The notes beneath the pieces are model-generated. The model was not told where the DNA came from. It did no database searches and worked only from the letters and a program-made list of their open reading frames with translations. DNA of 64,000 nt, from contig CBDAPU010000001.1 of assembly GCA_965198875.1 (NCBI GenBank), positions 806,001 to 870,000 of the forward strand. The letters run 5' to 3'. The stretch is from CBDAPU01 sp965198875. GTDB lineage: Bacteria > Pseudomonadota > Gammaproteobacteria > Eutrophobiales > Eutrophobiaceae. Shown one piece after another: positions 24,416 to 32,653 of the stretch; the first letter of the stretch is position 1, and each line of letters starts with the position of its first letter. The translations under genes and the position numbers were made by a program.

Positions 24416-25585
24416 ATGAACCTACACGAATACCAGGCGAAACTTCTTCTCTCCGACTATAACATTCCAACCCCAGCAGGCAAACCGGCCCATTCTGCGA
24501 AAGATGCGCTCAGTATTGCGGCGGAGCTGGGGGGCGATAGCTGGATAGTCAAGGCCCAGGTACATGCGGGCGGGCGCGGCAAGGCCGGCGGCGTAAAAAT
24601 CGTCAACGGCAAGGAAGAGTTAGAGGCGTGTGTGAAAGACATGCTGGGCGGCGTATTGATCACAAAGCAATCCGGGCCACAAGGCAAGCCCGTTAAGTGT
24701 GTGCTGATCTCAGCTTTATCGGAAATTAACACCGAACTCTATCTGGGCATGCTGGTGGACAGGGGCAGCCGACGGGTGGCGGTGATGGCCTCCAGAGCGG
24801 GCGGTGTAGACATAGAAGAGACGGCCGCCACGGAGCCGGAGAAGATCGCCACATTCACCGTTGATCCGATCATGGGTCTGCAACAACATCAATGCCGCAC
24901 ACTGGGTTTCGCCCTGGGGATGGACGATAGGCAAAGAAAACAACTAGCGAGGATCCTGGCGGGGCTGTATCAATTATTCCTCGATAAAGACCTCAGTCTC
25001 GTTGAGATCAATCCGCTGATCATCACCCGATCCGGGGATCTGGAGGCGCTGGACGCCAAAATCGCCATTGATGATAATGCCCTGTATCGCCAGTCGAAGC
25101 TGGAGAGCTGGCGGGACCCCAGCCAGGAAGATGCGAAAGAGAACAAGGCGAGGTTGTTTGATCTGAATTATGTCGCCCTGGATGGGAATATCGCCTGCAT
25201 GGTAAACGGCGCCGGCCTTGCCATGGCGACCATGGACATCATTAAATTACACGGCGGTGAGCCGGCGAATTTTCTGGATGTCGGCGGGGGTGCGACCACC
25301 GAGCGGGTGGCCGAGGCCTTCAAACTCATCACCTCCGATCCCAACGTTGAGGCCATATTGGTGAACATCTTCGGCGGCATCGTGCGTTGCGATCTCATCG
25401 CCGAGGGGATTATTAGTGCCGTTAGGGAAGTGGGAATTGAAGTGCCTGTGGTGGTGCGGCTGGAGGGAACCAATGTGCAGGCCGGTAAAAGGCGGCTTAA
25501 CGAGAGTGGCCTGAAGATCATATCGGCGGATAACCTGACCGATGCCGCCAACAAAGTAGTTGCGGCGACAAGAGGAGCTCACTGA
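24416..25585 (+). CDS. sucC: succinate-CoA ligase (ADP-forming) beta subunit
   Basis: TCA-cycle enzyme subunit of 389 residues, starting MNLHEYQAKLLLSDY at 24416 (a start 42 codons earlier adds unrelated residues). ATP-grasp domain with KAQVHAGGRGKAGGVK and IEINPLI; the C-terminal CoA-ligase domain has CMVNGAGLAMATMD, FLDVGGGA and NIFGGIVRCD. The TGA stop overlaps the sucD start as TGATG, so the subunits are translated together. A TATAAT box lies 44 bases before the start. Other TCA genes usually beside sucCD are absent. Confidence 0.96.
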   Translation: MNLHEYQAKLLLSDYNIPTPAGKPAHSAKDALSIAAELGGDSWIVKAQVHAGGRGKAGGVKIVNGKEELEACVKDMLGGVLITKQSGPQGKPVKCVLISALSEINTELYLGMLVDRGSRRVAVMASRAGGVDIEETAATEPEKIATFTVDPIMGLQQHQCRTLGFALGMDDRQRKQLARILAGLYQLFLDKDLSLVEINPLIITRSGDLEALDAKIAIDDNALYRQSKLESWRDPSQEDAKENKARLFDLNYVALDGNIACMVNGAGLAMATMDIIKLHGGEPANFLDVGGGATTERVAEAFKLITSDPNVEAILVNIFGGIVRCDLIAEGIISAVREVGIEVPVVVRLEGTNVQAGKRRLNESGLKIISADNLTDAANKVVAATRGAH

Positions 25586-26457
25586 TGGCCATTATCGTAG
25601 ATAAAAACACCAAAGTCATCGTCCAGGGATTTACCGGCCGTCAGGGCACCTTTCATGCAGAGCAGGCAATCGAGTATGGAACCCGACTAGTGGGTGGCGT
25701 CACCCCCGGTCGAGGCGGACAAACACACCTTGATAGACCGGTGTTTGACACCGTTGCCGATGCCGTTAGAGAAACCCATGCTGACGCCAGCATGATCATG
25801 GTGCCGGCCGCTTTTGCGGGCGAGGCGATAACCGAAGCGGCGGAGGCCGGGATCAAGACCATTGTCTGTATCACGGAGGGCATTCCCGTTGTTGACATGG
25901 TAAAAGTGCGGGCCAGTCTTGAGCAGTTTGCCGATGTGCGATTAGTTGGCCCTAATTGCCCGGGGATCATCACCCCGGGGCAATGCAAAATCGGTATTAT
26001 GCCGGGCAGTATCCACAAAGCCGGTTGTGTGGGCATTGTCTCCCGCTCAGGCACACTCACCTATGAGGCGGTGCACCAGACGACATTGACCGACCTGGGG
26101 CAGAGTACCTGTGTCGGTATCGGCGGCGACCCCATACACGGTATGGATTTTATTCATTGCCTTGCGCTATTCCAGCAAGATGAGGCCACTGCCGGGATCA
26201 TAATGGTGGGCGAAATAGGCGGAACCGCCGAGGAAGAGGCCGCCGAGTTCATCAAAGATCAGGTGACGAAACCGGTTGTCGGCTACATTGCCGGCGTCAC
26301 GGCGCCAGCGGGCAAAAGAATGGGACATGCCGGTGCGATCATCTCCGGCGGTAAGGGAACGGCGGCAGATAAATTCGCCGCACTGGAGGCGGCCGGGGTG
26401 ATCACGGTTAGATCTCCGGCTGAATTGGGCGAGGCGATAGCTGCAAGGTTGAAATAA
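25585..26457 (+). CDS. sucD: succinate-CoA ligase alpha subunit
   Basis: 290 residues, normal size. CoA-binding Rossmann part IVQGFTGRQGTFHAEQAI, the LVGPNCPGIITPG loop, IVSRSGTLTYEAV, and the phosphohistidine loop KRMGHAGAIISGGKG whose His carries the phosphate between succinyl-CoA and nucleotide. It shares one base with the sucC stop. No terminator is visible before nadE 40 bases on. Confidence 0.96.
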   Translation: MAIIVDKNTKVIVQGFTGRQGTFHAEQAIEYGTRLVGGVTPGRGGQTHLDRPVFDTVADAVRETHADASMIMVPAAFAGEAITEAAEAGIKTIVCITEGIPVVDMVKVRASLEQFADVRLVGPNCPGIITPGQCKIGIMPGSIHKAGCVGIVSRSGTLTYEAVHQTTLTDLGQSTCVGIGGDPIHGMDFIHCLALFQQDEATAGIIMVGEIGGTAEEEAAEFIKDQVTKPVVGYIAGVTAPAGKRMGHAGAIISGGKGTAADKFAALEAAGVITVRSPAELGEAIAARLK

Positions 26458-26497
26458 TTTCAAGCCGGCTACGGGTCGTTCTGTAGTCGGATGGATC

Positions 26498-28135
26498 ATG
26501 TCAAACATCAACATAAGTCGTATCGCTATCGCCCAGATCGATCTTTGCGTAGGCGATATAGCGGGCAACACCCGCATGGCACTCGACTGTATCAACGAGG
26601 CCAGAGACGCATTATCCGCCGACACCATCATCTTTCCCGAATTAACACTGATCGGTTATCCGCCGGAAGACCTGTTGTTACGCCCTGGCTGTCACGCCCA
26701 GATTGAAAAAGCCCTGCAACAGATAATAGATAACTCCGCCAATATCAATGTGATCCTCGGCTATCCATGCAAAGAAGGAGGCGCGCTGTATAACTCCTGC
26801 GCCTTTATCAGCGATAAAAAACTTATCATGCGCTACCAGAAGCGTCATTTACCCAACTATGGCGTATTCGATGAGAAAAGGTACTTTGCAGCGGGGGATG
26901 ACGTCACCCTTGTTAAGACCGGGCTGGCCAGTATGGCATTGAGTGTGTGCGAGGACCTGTGGACGCAGGCGCATATCGAGGAGGCGGTCTCTAAGGGGGC
27001 GGAGATGTTGATCAACATCAACGCCTCTCCATACCATGTTGATAAGGCAAAAGTCAGGGAGAGACTACTCAAAGAGCGGGCAAGCCGGTATGGCATACTC
27101 ATTATTTACGTCAACCTGGTAGGCGGGCAGGATGAGCTGGTGTTTGACGGCGGCTCCATGATCATGGACGCAAGCGGGCGCCTGGTGTTCAAGGCCCCGC
27201 AGTTTGAGCAGGGCATGTATGTGGTGGAATTACACCGGGACAAGGGGGCGCTGGTATTCACACCTCACTCACCACCGCCGCCAGCTTTGGGTTATGAAGA
27301 GGGTATCTATCGTGCCCTGGTGCTGGGTGTGAAAGATTATGTATTAAAAAATGGCTTTAACGGTGTTGTCATCGGCTTATCCGGCGGCATTGATTCGGCC
27401 TTGACGCTTGCTATCGCCGTTGACGCCCTCGGGGCGGACAATGTTGAGGTGTTGATCATGCCCTCACGCTACACGGCCGCCATGAGTGTTGAAGACGCCA
27501 AGGCCATGGCGATGGGATTAAATGTCGCTCACCATATCATCAGCATCGAGCAGCCCCTCTGCGCTTTCTCTGAGATCTTAAAACCGATTTTCAAAGACCT
27601 GCCGGTTGATACCACCGAGGAGAACATCCAGGCACGTTGCCGCGGTATGTTACTAATGGCGGTATCGAACAAAACCGGCAAACTGGTGCTGGCCACGGGC
27701 AATAAAAGCGAGATGGCGGTGGGCTACGCCACATTATATGGCGATATGGCGGGGGGCTATGCCCCATTAAAAGATGTGCCTAAAACCCTGGTGTATAAAC
27801 TCGCCGCCTGGCGCAACCGGGATGGGCGGATCATCCCCCGGCGGATCATTGAGCGCCCCCCCAGCGCCGAGTTACGCCCCCATCAGAAGGACACGGATCT
27901 CCTGCCCGATTACGATGTGTTAGACCCCATTCTGGAGAAGTACATTGAACAGGACTGCGCGCCCCAGGAGATCATAGAAGATGGGTTCGATAAAAAAACC
28001 GTCCTTGAGGTGGTGGCGCTGGTGGATAGAAATGAATATAAACGAAGGCAGGCGGCGCCGGGGATCAGGATCACCGAGAAGGCCTTTGGGCGGGATCGGC
28101 GTTATCCGATCACGTCCCGTTACCGGGAGAGCTGA
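26498..28135 (+). CDS. nadE: glutamine-dependent NAD+ synthetase
   Basis: 545-residue two-domain enzyme that amidates nicotinic acid adenine dinucleotide to NAD+. The N-terminal nitrilase-type glutaminase has the Glu-Lys-Cys triad in FPELTLIGYPPEDL, RYQKRHLPNYGVFDE and LSVCEDLW. The C-terminal synthetase has the PP-loop GLSGGIDSALTLAI (about 291-304), TGNKSEMAVGYATLYGD and a final IPRRIIERPPSAEL. Size and motifs fit the bacterial fused form. Confidence 0.95.
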   Translation: MSNINISRIAIAQIDLCVGDIAGNTRMALDCINEARDALSADTIIFPELTLIGYPPEDLLLRPGCHAQIEKALQQIIDNSANINVILGYPCKEGGALYNSCAFISDKKLIMRYQKRHLPNYGVFDEKRYFAAGDDVTLVKTGLASMALSVCEDLWTQAHIEEAVSKGAEMLININASPYHVDKAKVRERLLKERASRYGILIIYVNLVGGQDELVFDGGSMIMDASGRLVFKAPQFEQGMYVVELHRDKGALVFTPHSPPPPALGYEEGIYRALVLGVKDYVLKNGFNGVVIGLSGGIDSALTLAIAVDALGADNVEVLIMPSRYTAAMSVEDAKAMAMGLNVAHHIISIEQPLCAFSEILKPIFKDLPVDTTEENIQARCRGMLLMAVSNKTGKLVLATGNKSEMAVGYATLYGDMAGGYAPLKDVPKTLVYKLAAWRNRDGRIIPRRIIERPPSAELRPHQKDTDLLPDYDVLDPILEKYIEQDCAPQEIIEDGFDKKTVLEVVALVDRNEYKRRQAAPGIRITEKAFGRDRRYPITSRYRES

Positions 28136-28233
28136 AAAACAACGAAAGCTAGAAAAACAACCCGCCCATTAAACGGCGCCTGGCGTTACCCATTCCCGTC
28201 CGTCAACGGGGCATATCTTCATTACTCATTCAC

Positions 28234-29001
28234 TTAGCGGATCCGGGTCTCTCGCACTTCATACACCCCGGGGTGATCGGGGTAGTTTAATTCCAGCACC
28301 CTCACGGCGTCATTTGATAAGGTATCCATCTGTAGTATTTTGTAGGCTTTCGCCATTAACACCAGGGCGTCGGGCACGGCCGGCGTGCGCGGATAGGTCT
28401 CAACCACATAGCGGGCGCGGTTGGCGGCGGCCACATAGGCCCCTCTTTCCATGTAGTAGTCGGCGACATGCACTTCATGTGCCGCCAGCCTGTTACGCAG
28501 AAACACCATTCTTTTTCTGGCGTCTTCGGCATATTCACTCTGGGGATATTTCTCTACCAATTCAGAGAAAGAACGGAATGAGGTCATCGCTCTGCTTTGG
28601 TCCCGTTGGCTGGAATCAATAGGCAAAAACCGCTCCGTCAGCCCCCTGCCGCGGTTGAAGTTCACTAATCCTTTGAGGTAGTAGGCATAATCAACATAGG
28701 GGTTTTGAGGGTATAGACGAATAAACCGATCACAGGCCGACATGGCCGATTCAAAGTCTTCGGTTTTATAGTAGGCGTAAGCCAAATCGAGAAGCGACTG
28801 CTGCCCGTACACGCCAAAGGGAAATCGGGTGTCGAGAAACTCATAATACTCAACCGCTTTGCTGTAATAGCCCGCATCCAGCGCGCCTTTGGCCTCGGAA
28901 TACAAGCGCTCTACGGTCCAGTTTTTAGCCGCATCGTCCTCTTTCCCGCCCCACCAGGCACAGCCACCGATGAATAACAGAAATAACCATAGCAATCGCA
29001 T
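28234..29001 (-). CDS. bamD: outer-membrane assembly lipoprotein BamD
   Basis: 255 residues from the ATG at 29001. A lipoprotein signal with lipobox IGGC puts the acylated Cys at residue 14; a start 12 codons earlier would spoil the signal. Five TPR motifs follow (LYSEAKGALDAGYYSKAVEYY, YKTEDFESAMSACDRF, KYPQSEYAEDARKR, YYMERGAYVAAANRA and a last one). BamD is the essential lipoprotein that joins BamA in folding outer-membrane proteins from the periplasmic side. It is divergent from rluD, the standard arrangement. Confidence 0.94.
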   Translation of the reverse strand: MRLLWLFLLFIGGCAWWGGKEDDAAKNWTVERLYSEAKGALDAGYYSKAVEYYEFLDTRFPFGVYGQQSLLDLAYAYYKTEDFESAMSACDRFIRLYPQNPYVDYAYYLKGLVNFNRGRGLTERFLPIDSSQRDQSRAMTSFRSFSELVEKYPQSEYAEDARKRMVFLRNRLAAHEVHVADYYMERGAYVAAANRARYVVETYPRTPAVPDALVLMAKAYKILQMDTLSNDAVRVLELNYPDHPGVYEVRETRIR

Positions 29002-29104
29002 ACTGATCAGGTTATAACAATAATCGCAAGGCGGCAAAACCGATTAAACTGGCGGCAAAACTGTCATCACAACCCCCCTTCTATGGAACACATCAAAGCA
29101 TGAC

Positions 29105-30073
29105 ATGGCGGCAAAACAACAGGCATTCACCGTTATTGTAGCCGAAGAGCACACGGGAAAACGCCTGGATCAGGCGCTGGCATTACTGTGCCCGCAACAC
29201 TCGCGCTCACGCCTGCAAGCATGGATAAAAAACGGCTTTGTCACGGTCAATGGTGAGATGCGAAAACAAAAGGACAGCGTATATGGCGGCCAGGCCATTG
29301 ACGTGCTGGCGCCGACAGCGCCCGAGAGTGGCTCATGGGTCGGACAGGACATGCCTCTGGATATTATCCACGAAGATGATGATCTGATTATTCTTGATAA
29401 ATCACCCGGGATCATCGTCCATCCCGGCGCCGGCAATCCCGATAAAACACTGCTCAACGCATTGTTGTTTTACTGCCCACAATTAGCGCAGATCCCAAGG
29501 GCCGGGATCATACAAAGGCTGGATAAGGACACCTCCGGCATCATGGTGGTGGCAAAATCACTGCGCGCACACAGGCAACTTGTCAAAGACCTGCAAAGCA
29601 GAAACATCACCCGGGAATATCGGGCGGTTGTTCACGGCCGCCTGATCAGTGGCGGCAGGGTTCATGCGCCGATAGGAAGACACCCGACACAGCGCAAACG
29701 CATGGCGGTGAGCGACAGGGGCAAAACCGCAACCACCGACTATCGGATCATCCATACCTTCCCCGCGTTTACCGACATCAAAGTGAAGCTACACACCGGG
29801 CGCACCCATCAGATCCGCGTCCACATGCTGCATCTCGGCCACCCTGTCGTAGGCGATCGGCTCTACGGCGGGCGAAATCGCATGGGGAAAAATATCTCGC
29901 CCGCTCTCAGAGAAACAATCACCGCTTTCCCGAGGCAGGCCCTGCACGCCTGCACATTAGGGCTGACCCATCCTGAAACAAAACAGGCGCTATCCTGGAG
30001 TATTCCCCTGCCTGCGGACATGCAAAGCCTGCTGGACGCCCTGGAACATGAAGAACACGCCAGAGACCACTAG
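29105..30073 (+). CDS. rluD: 23S rRNA pseudouridine synthase RluD
   Basis: 322 residues. An N-terminal S4 RNA-binding domain (KRLDQALALL, SRLQAWIKNGFVTVNG) is followed by the RluA-type catalytic domain with RLDKDTSGIMVVAKS, where the Asp is catalytic, then GRTHQIRVHMLHLGHPVVGD. It makes pseudouridines in helix 69 of 23S rRNA. It overlaps the following pgeF frame by 26 bases, so they are coupled. Confidence 0.94.
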   Translation: MAAKQQAFTVIVAEEHTGKRLDQALALLCPQHSRSRLQAWIKNGFVTVNGEMRKQKDSVYGGQAIDVLAPTAPESGSWVGQDMPLDIIHEDDDLIILDKSPGIIVHPGAGNPDKTLLNALLFYCPQLAQIPRAGIIQRLDKDTSGIMVVAKSLRAHRQLVKDLQSRNITREYRAVVHGRLISGGRVHAPIGRHPTQRKRMAVSDRGKTATTDYRIIHTFPAFTDIKVKLHTGRTHQIRVHMLHLGHPVVGDRLYGGRNRMGKNISPALRETITAFPRQALHACTLGLTHPETKQALSWSIPLPADMQSLLDALEHEEHARDH

Positions 30074-30805
30074 CCGCCCTCCCTTCTGGCTACCTGCAAA
30101 CTGGCCGGCCCCGGCCCATATCCATGCCGGCACGACAACCCGCATGAATGGCGTCAGCCAAGAGCCCTATGACAGTTTTAATCTGGCCACCCATGTGGGC
30201 GATGAGCGTAGCTCGGTTTGCCGTAATCGAGATCGCCTGCAAGAATTGTTGGCCCTGCCCGGTGAGCCGTTATGGCTACAACAAAGCCACGGCGCCAGGG
30301 TGACCGACATGCGCACCGGTCAAAGCGCTAAAGCGGACGGCGCCTACACAAAAACAAGGCACAAAGTCTGTGCGGTGTTGACGGCCGATTGTATTCCCCT
30401 GCTTCTGTGTAATAAAACCGGCACTGAAATTGCGGCATTGCACATCGGCTGGCGTGGCCTGATCCGGGGGATCATCAGCAAGGCCCTGGAAAGGTTCCGT
30501 AGTGATCCGGCGGATCTGCTTGCCTGGTTGGGCCCGCATATCGGCCAGCAGCATTATGCAGTGGGTCTTGATGTGGTATCGGCCTGTAACTTGCGCTGGC
30601 CTCGGAGAGGGCATTTTCTGCGCCCCGGTCGGGCCGGTCGCTGGGATCTGAATATGGGGCGCTGGCGCAGATGGAGTGACATAACAACGGGGTAGGTGAG
30701 ATCTATCAGCACAGACAGTGTACCTACTCGATAAAAGCGCTGTTTTACTCATACCGCCGAGATGGGAAAACGGGCAGGATGGCGAGTTTAATATGGATGG
30801 ACTAA
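30048..30805 (+). pseudogene. pgeF: peptidoglycan editing factor PgeF (YfiH), frameshifted near the 3' end
   Basis: Multicopper-oxidase-like (DUF152) cytosolic protein that removes wrongly built muropeptide precursors. The first 200 residues are good: AGTTTRMNGVSQEPYDSFNL, LWLQQSHGARV, VLTADCIPLLLC with the metal Cys, ALHIGWRGL and AWLGPHIGQQHYAVG. Near 30652 the frame shifts; the expected tail continues in another frame as YGALAQME, an in-frame TGA at 30677, then GVGEIYQHRQCTYS and FYSYRRDGKTGRMASLIW to 30805. As written the protein ends at 30695 with a false tail and lacks the last family motif. Either a real pseudogene or two sequence errors. Confidence 0.75.
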
Positions 30806-30919
30806 AGTGAAAAAACGGCTATGCTTTTTATATCACGGGCAGAAGGCGTGCGTAAGCGCCACTGCATGGAAGAAGAACAACAAAATACATGACAACAAGA
30901 CGATTTTGGGGAGCGATCA

Positions 30920-32341
30920 ATGAACAAAGCGAACAGTAGCATCTCATTTAGCGAGAGTGTCAATCAAATGGCGAACAGGGCGTTTGAGGTCATGGGGCTG
31001 GACCCGGGCATTGCCCATGCCATCAAGGCCTGTAACGCCGTTATCCAGTTAAACTTCCCGGTGGATATAGACGGGAAAATAGAAGTCTTCACCGGCTGGC
31101 GGGCGGTACACAGCGCCCATCGTCTGCCGGTGAAAGGCGGCATACGTTTCGCCACCATCGTTGATCAGGATGAAGTCGAGGCCCTGGCCGCACTCATGAC
31201 CTACAAATGCGCCATTGTTGACGTCCCCTTCGGCGGCTCCAAAGGCGGTCTGTTGATCGATCCGTCCAAGTATACCCGTGAGCACATGCAGTTGATCACC
31301 CGCCGCTTTGCCCGCGAGCTCATTCGTAAAGACTTTCTCAGCCCCGCTACCAATGTGCCCGCCCCGGACATGGGCACTGGCGAGAGAGAAATGGCCTGGA
31401 TAGCGGACACCTACAAGCAACTGCACCCTGAAAACATAAACTACGCCGCCTGCGTCACCGGTAAACCAGTACATCACGGCGGGATCAGGGGGCGAACGGA
31501 AGCAACCGGCCGTGGTGTGGTGTATGCCATGCGGGAGTTTTTTCGTCACCTGGATGATGTGGCCGCTGCCGGTCTAAAAGACGATCTGGGCGGCAAGACA
31601 GTGGTGATACAAGGTCTGGGTAATGTTGGCTACCATGCGGCAAAACTTCTGCATGAAGAGGATGGCGCAAAAATCATTGCTATCATCGAGCGTGACGGCG
31701 CCCTGATCAACGAGGATGGTATCGCCGTAGAGGCGGTGCGCCAATTCATCAATGAGCACAAAACCATTAAAGGCTATCCCAACGCCAGGTTTATTGAAGA
31801 TAGTCAATCGGCGCTGGAGATGGAGTGTGACATTTTGATCCCTGCGGCACTGGAGGCGCAGATCACCCGGGAGAATGCCAAGAACATTAAAGCGAAGCTC
31901 ATTATTGAGGCGGCCAACGGGCCGGTCACCTTTGAGGCCGATGAGATTTTGCTTAAAAAGAACGTCACCATACTCCCGGACGCCTATGTGAATGCGGGCG
32001 GCGTCACGGTGTCTTATTTTGAGTGGATCCGCAATCTCTCGCATATCCGCTTTGGGAGAATGGAGCGACGTTTCGATGAGATGCGTGGCCAGCAGTTGCT
32101 CTCGGCAATGGAATCACTGGCCGACACCACCGTTCCCGCCCGGATGCGTGATGAGATCACCCGGGGGGCGAACGAGCTCGACCTTGTGCGCTCAGGTCTC
32201 GATGATACGATGCGAAATGCCTATCAGGAGCTCTCTGAGACACGGCACACGAATAAAAAAGTCAAAGACTTCAGAACGGCCGCATACGTTGTTGCCGTAT
32301 CCAAGATCTCAAGGGCCTACTTTGATATAGGCGTGTATTAA
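30920..32341 (+). CDS. gdhA: Glu/Leu/Phe/Val family dehydrogenase, probably glutamate dehydrogenase
   Basis: 473 residues. Substrate domain with PVKGGIRFATIVDQDEVEAL, the catalytic Lys in YKCAIVDVPFGGSKGG and PAPDMGTGEREMAWI; NAD(P) domain with TGRGVVYAMREF, VVIQGLGNVGYHAAKLL; then NAGGVTVSYFEWIRNLSH, whose VSYFEW is typical of glutamate dehydrogenases. It should interconvert 2-oxoglutarate/ammonia and glutamate. Cofactor choice cannot be read with certainty; an acidic residue after the glycine loop (IIERDG) would favour NAD. It has its own leader behind the broken pgeF. Confidence 0.88.
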   Translation: MNKANSSISFSESVNQMANRAFEVMGLDPGIAHAIKACNAVIQLNFPVDIDGKIEVFTGWRAVHSAHRLPVKGGIRFATIVDQDEVEALAALMTYKCAIVDVPFGGSKGGLLIDPSKYTREHMQLITRRFARELIRKDFLSPATNVPAPDMGTGEREMAWIADTYKQLHPENINYAACVTGKPVHHGGIRGRTEATGRGVVYAMREFFRHLDDVAAAGLKDDLGGKTVVIQGLGNVGYHAAKLLHEEDGAKIIAIIERDGALINEDGIAVEAVRQFINEHKTIKGYPNARFIEDSQSALEMECDILIPAALEAQITRENAKNIKAKLIIEAANGPVTFEADEILLKKNVTILPDAYVNAGGVTVSYFEWIRNLSHIRFGRMERRFDEMRGQQLLSAMESLADTTVPARMRDEITRGANELDLVRSGLDDTMRNAYQELSETRHTNKKVKDFRTAAYVVAVSKISRAYFDIGVY

Positions 32342-32389
32342 AAGCCTGCCCCAAGCCTGTTTGCAGCACCGCTAAAAGACACAACAAGG

Positions 32390-32438
32390 GGAGCCATTGA
32401 CTTGCCGAGAGGTGGGATCAGTGCCCGGCAATGGCTCC
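32390..32438. repeat. inverted repeat in the gdh-clpB gap
   Basis: Arms GGAGCCATTG (32390-32399) and CAATGGCTCC (32429-32438) are perfectly complementary with a 29-base loop that itself holds CTTGCCG and CCGGCAA. There is no T run on either side, so it is not a classical terminator. It lies 50 bases after the dehydrogenase stop in a 312-base gap that otherwise holds only the clpB promoter. Confidence 0.5.
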
Positions 32439-32595
32439 GGGTATTGCCAGTCTTCTCACTCCATAGGGGTCACTCGCCAAGCCGCAAGCGTCTACCTCGC
32501 CTCACGCCGTATGACTTCATGGCATGCGCCCTTCGCAGGCTCCTCAGCGTCGCATTCGCCCTGCCTGCCTCGTCAAAGGTAAATCGTTTCACGCC

Positions 32596-32624
32596 CTTGA
32601 ATCATCTCAAAACACCCCTATTTA
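32596..32624 (+). promoter_or_regulatory. sigma-32 heat-shock promoter of clpB
   Basis: CTTGAA (32596-32601) preceded by CGCC, then 13 bases and CCCCTATTTA (32615-32624), close to the sigma-32 consensus CCCTTGAA-N13-CCCCATNT. It lies 30 bases before the clpB ATG. Heat-shock control of clpB by RpoH is established in gammaproteobacteria. Confidence 0.78.
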
Positions 32625-32653
32625 TCATGTTCATCGCATCTCGAGGATAAAAC

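Noticed and set aside
32397..32650. Short plus-strand frames before clpB
   Set aside because: They overlap each other and the sigma-32 promoter and have no family resemblance.
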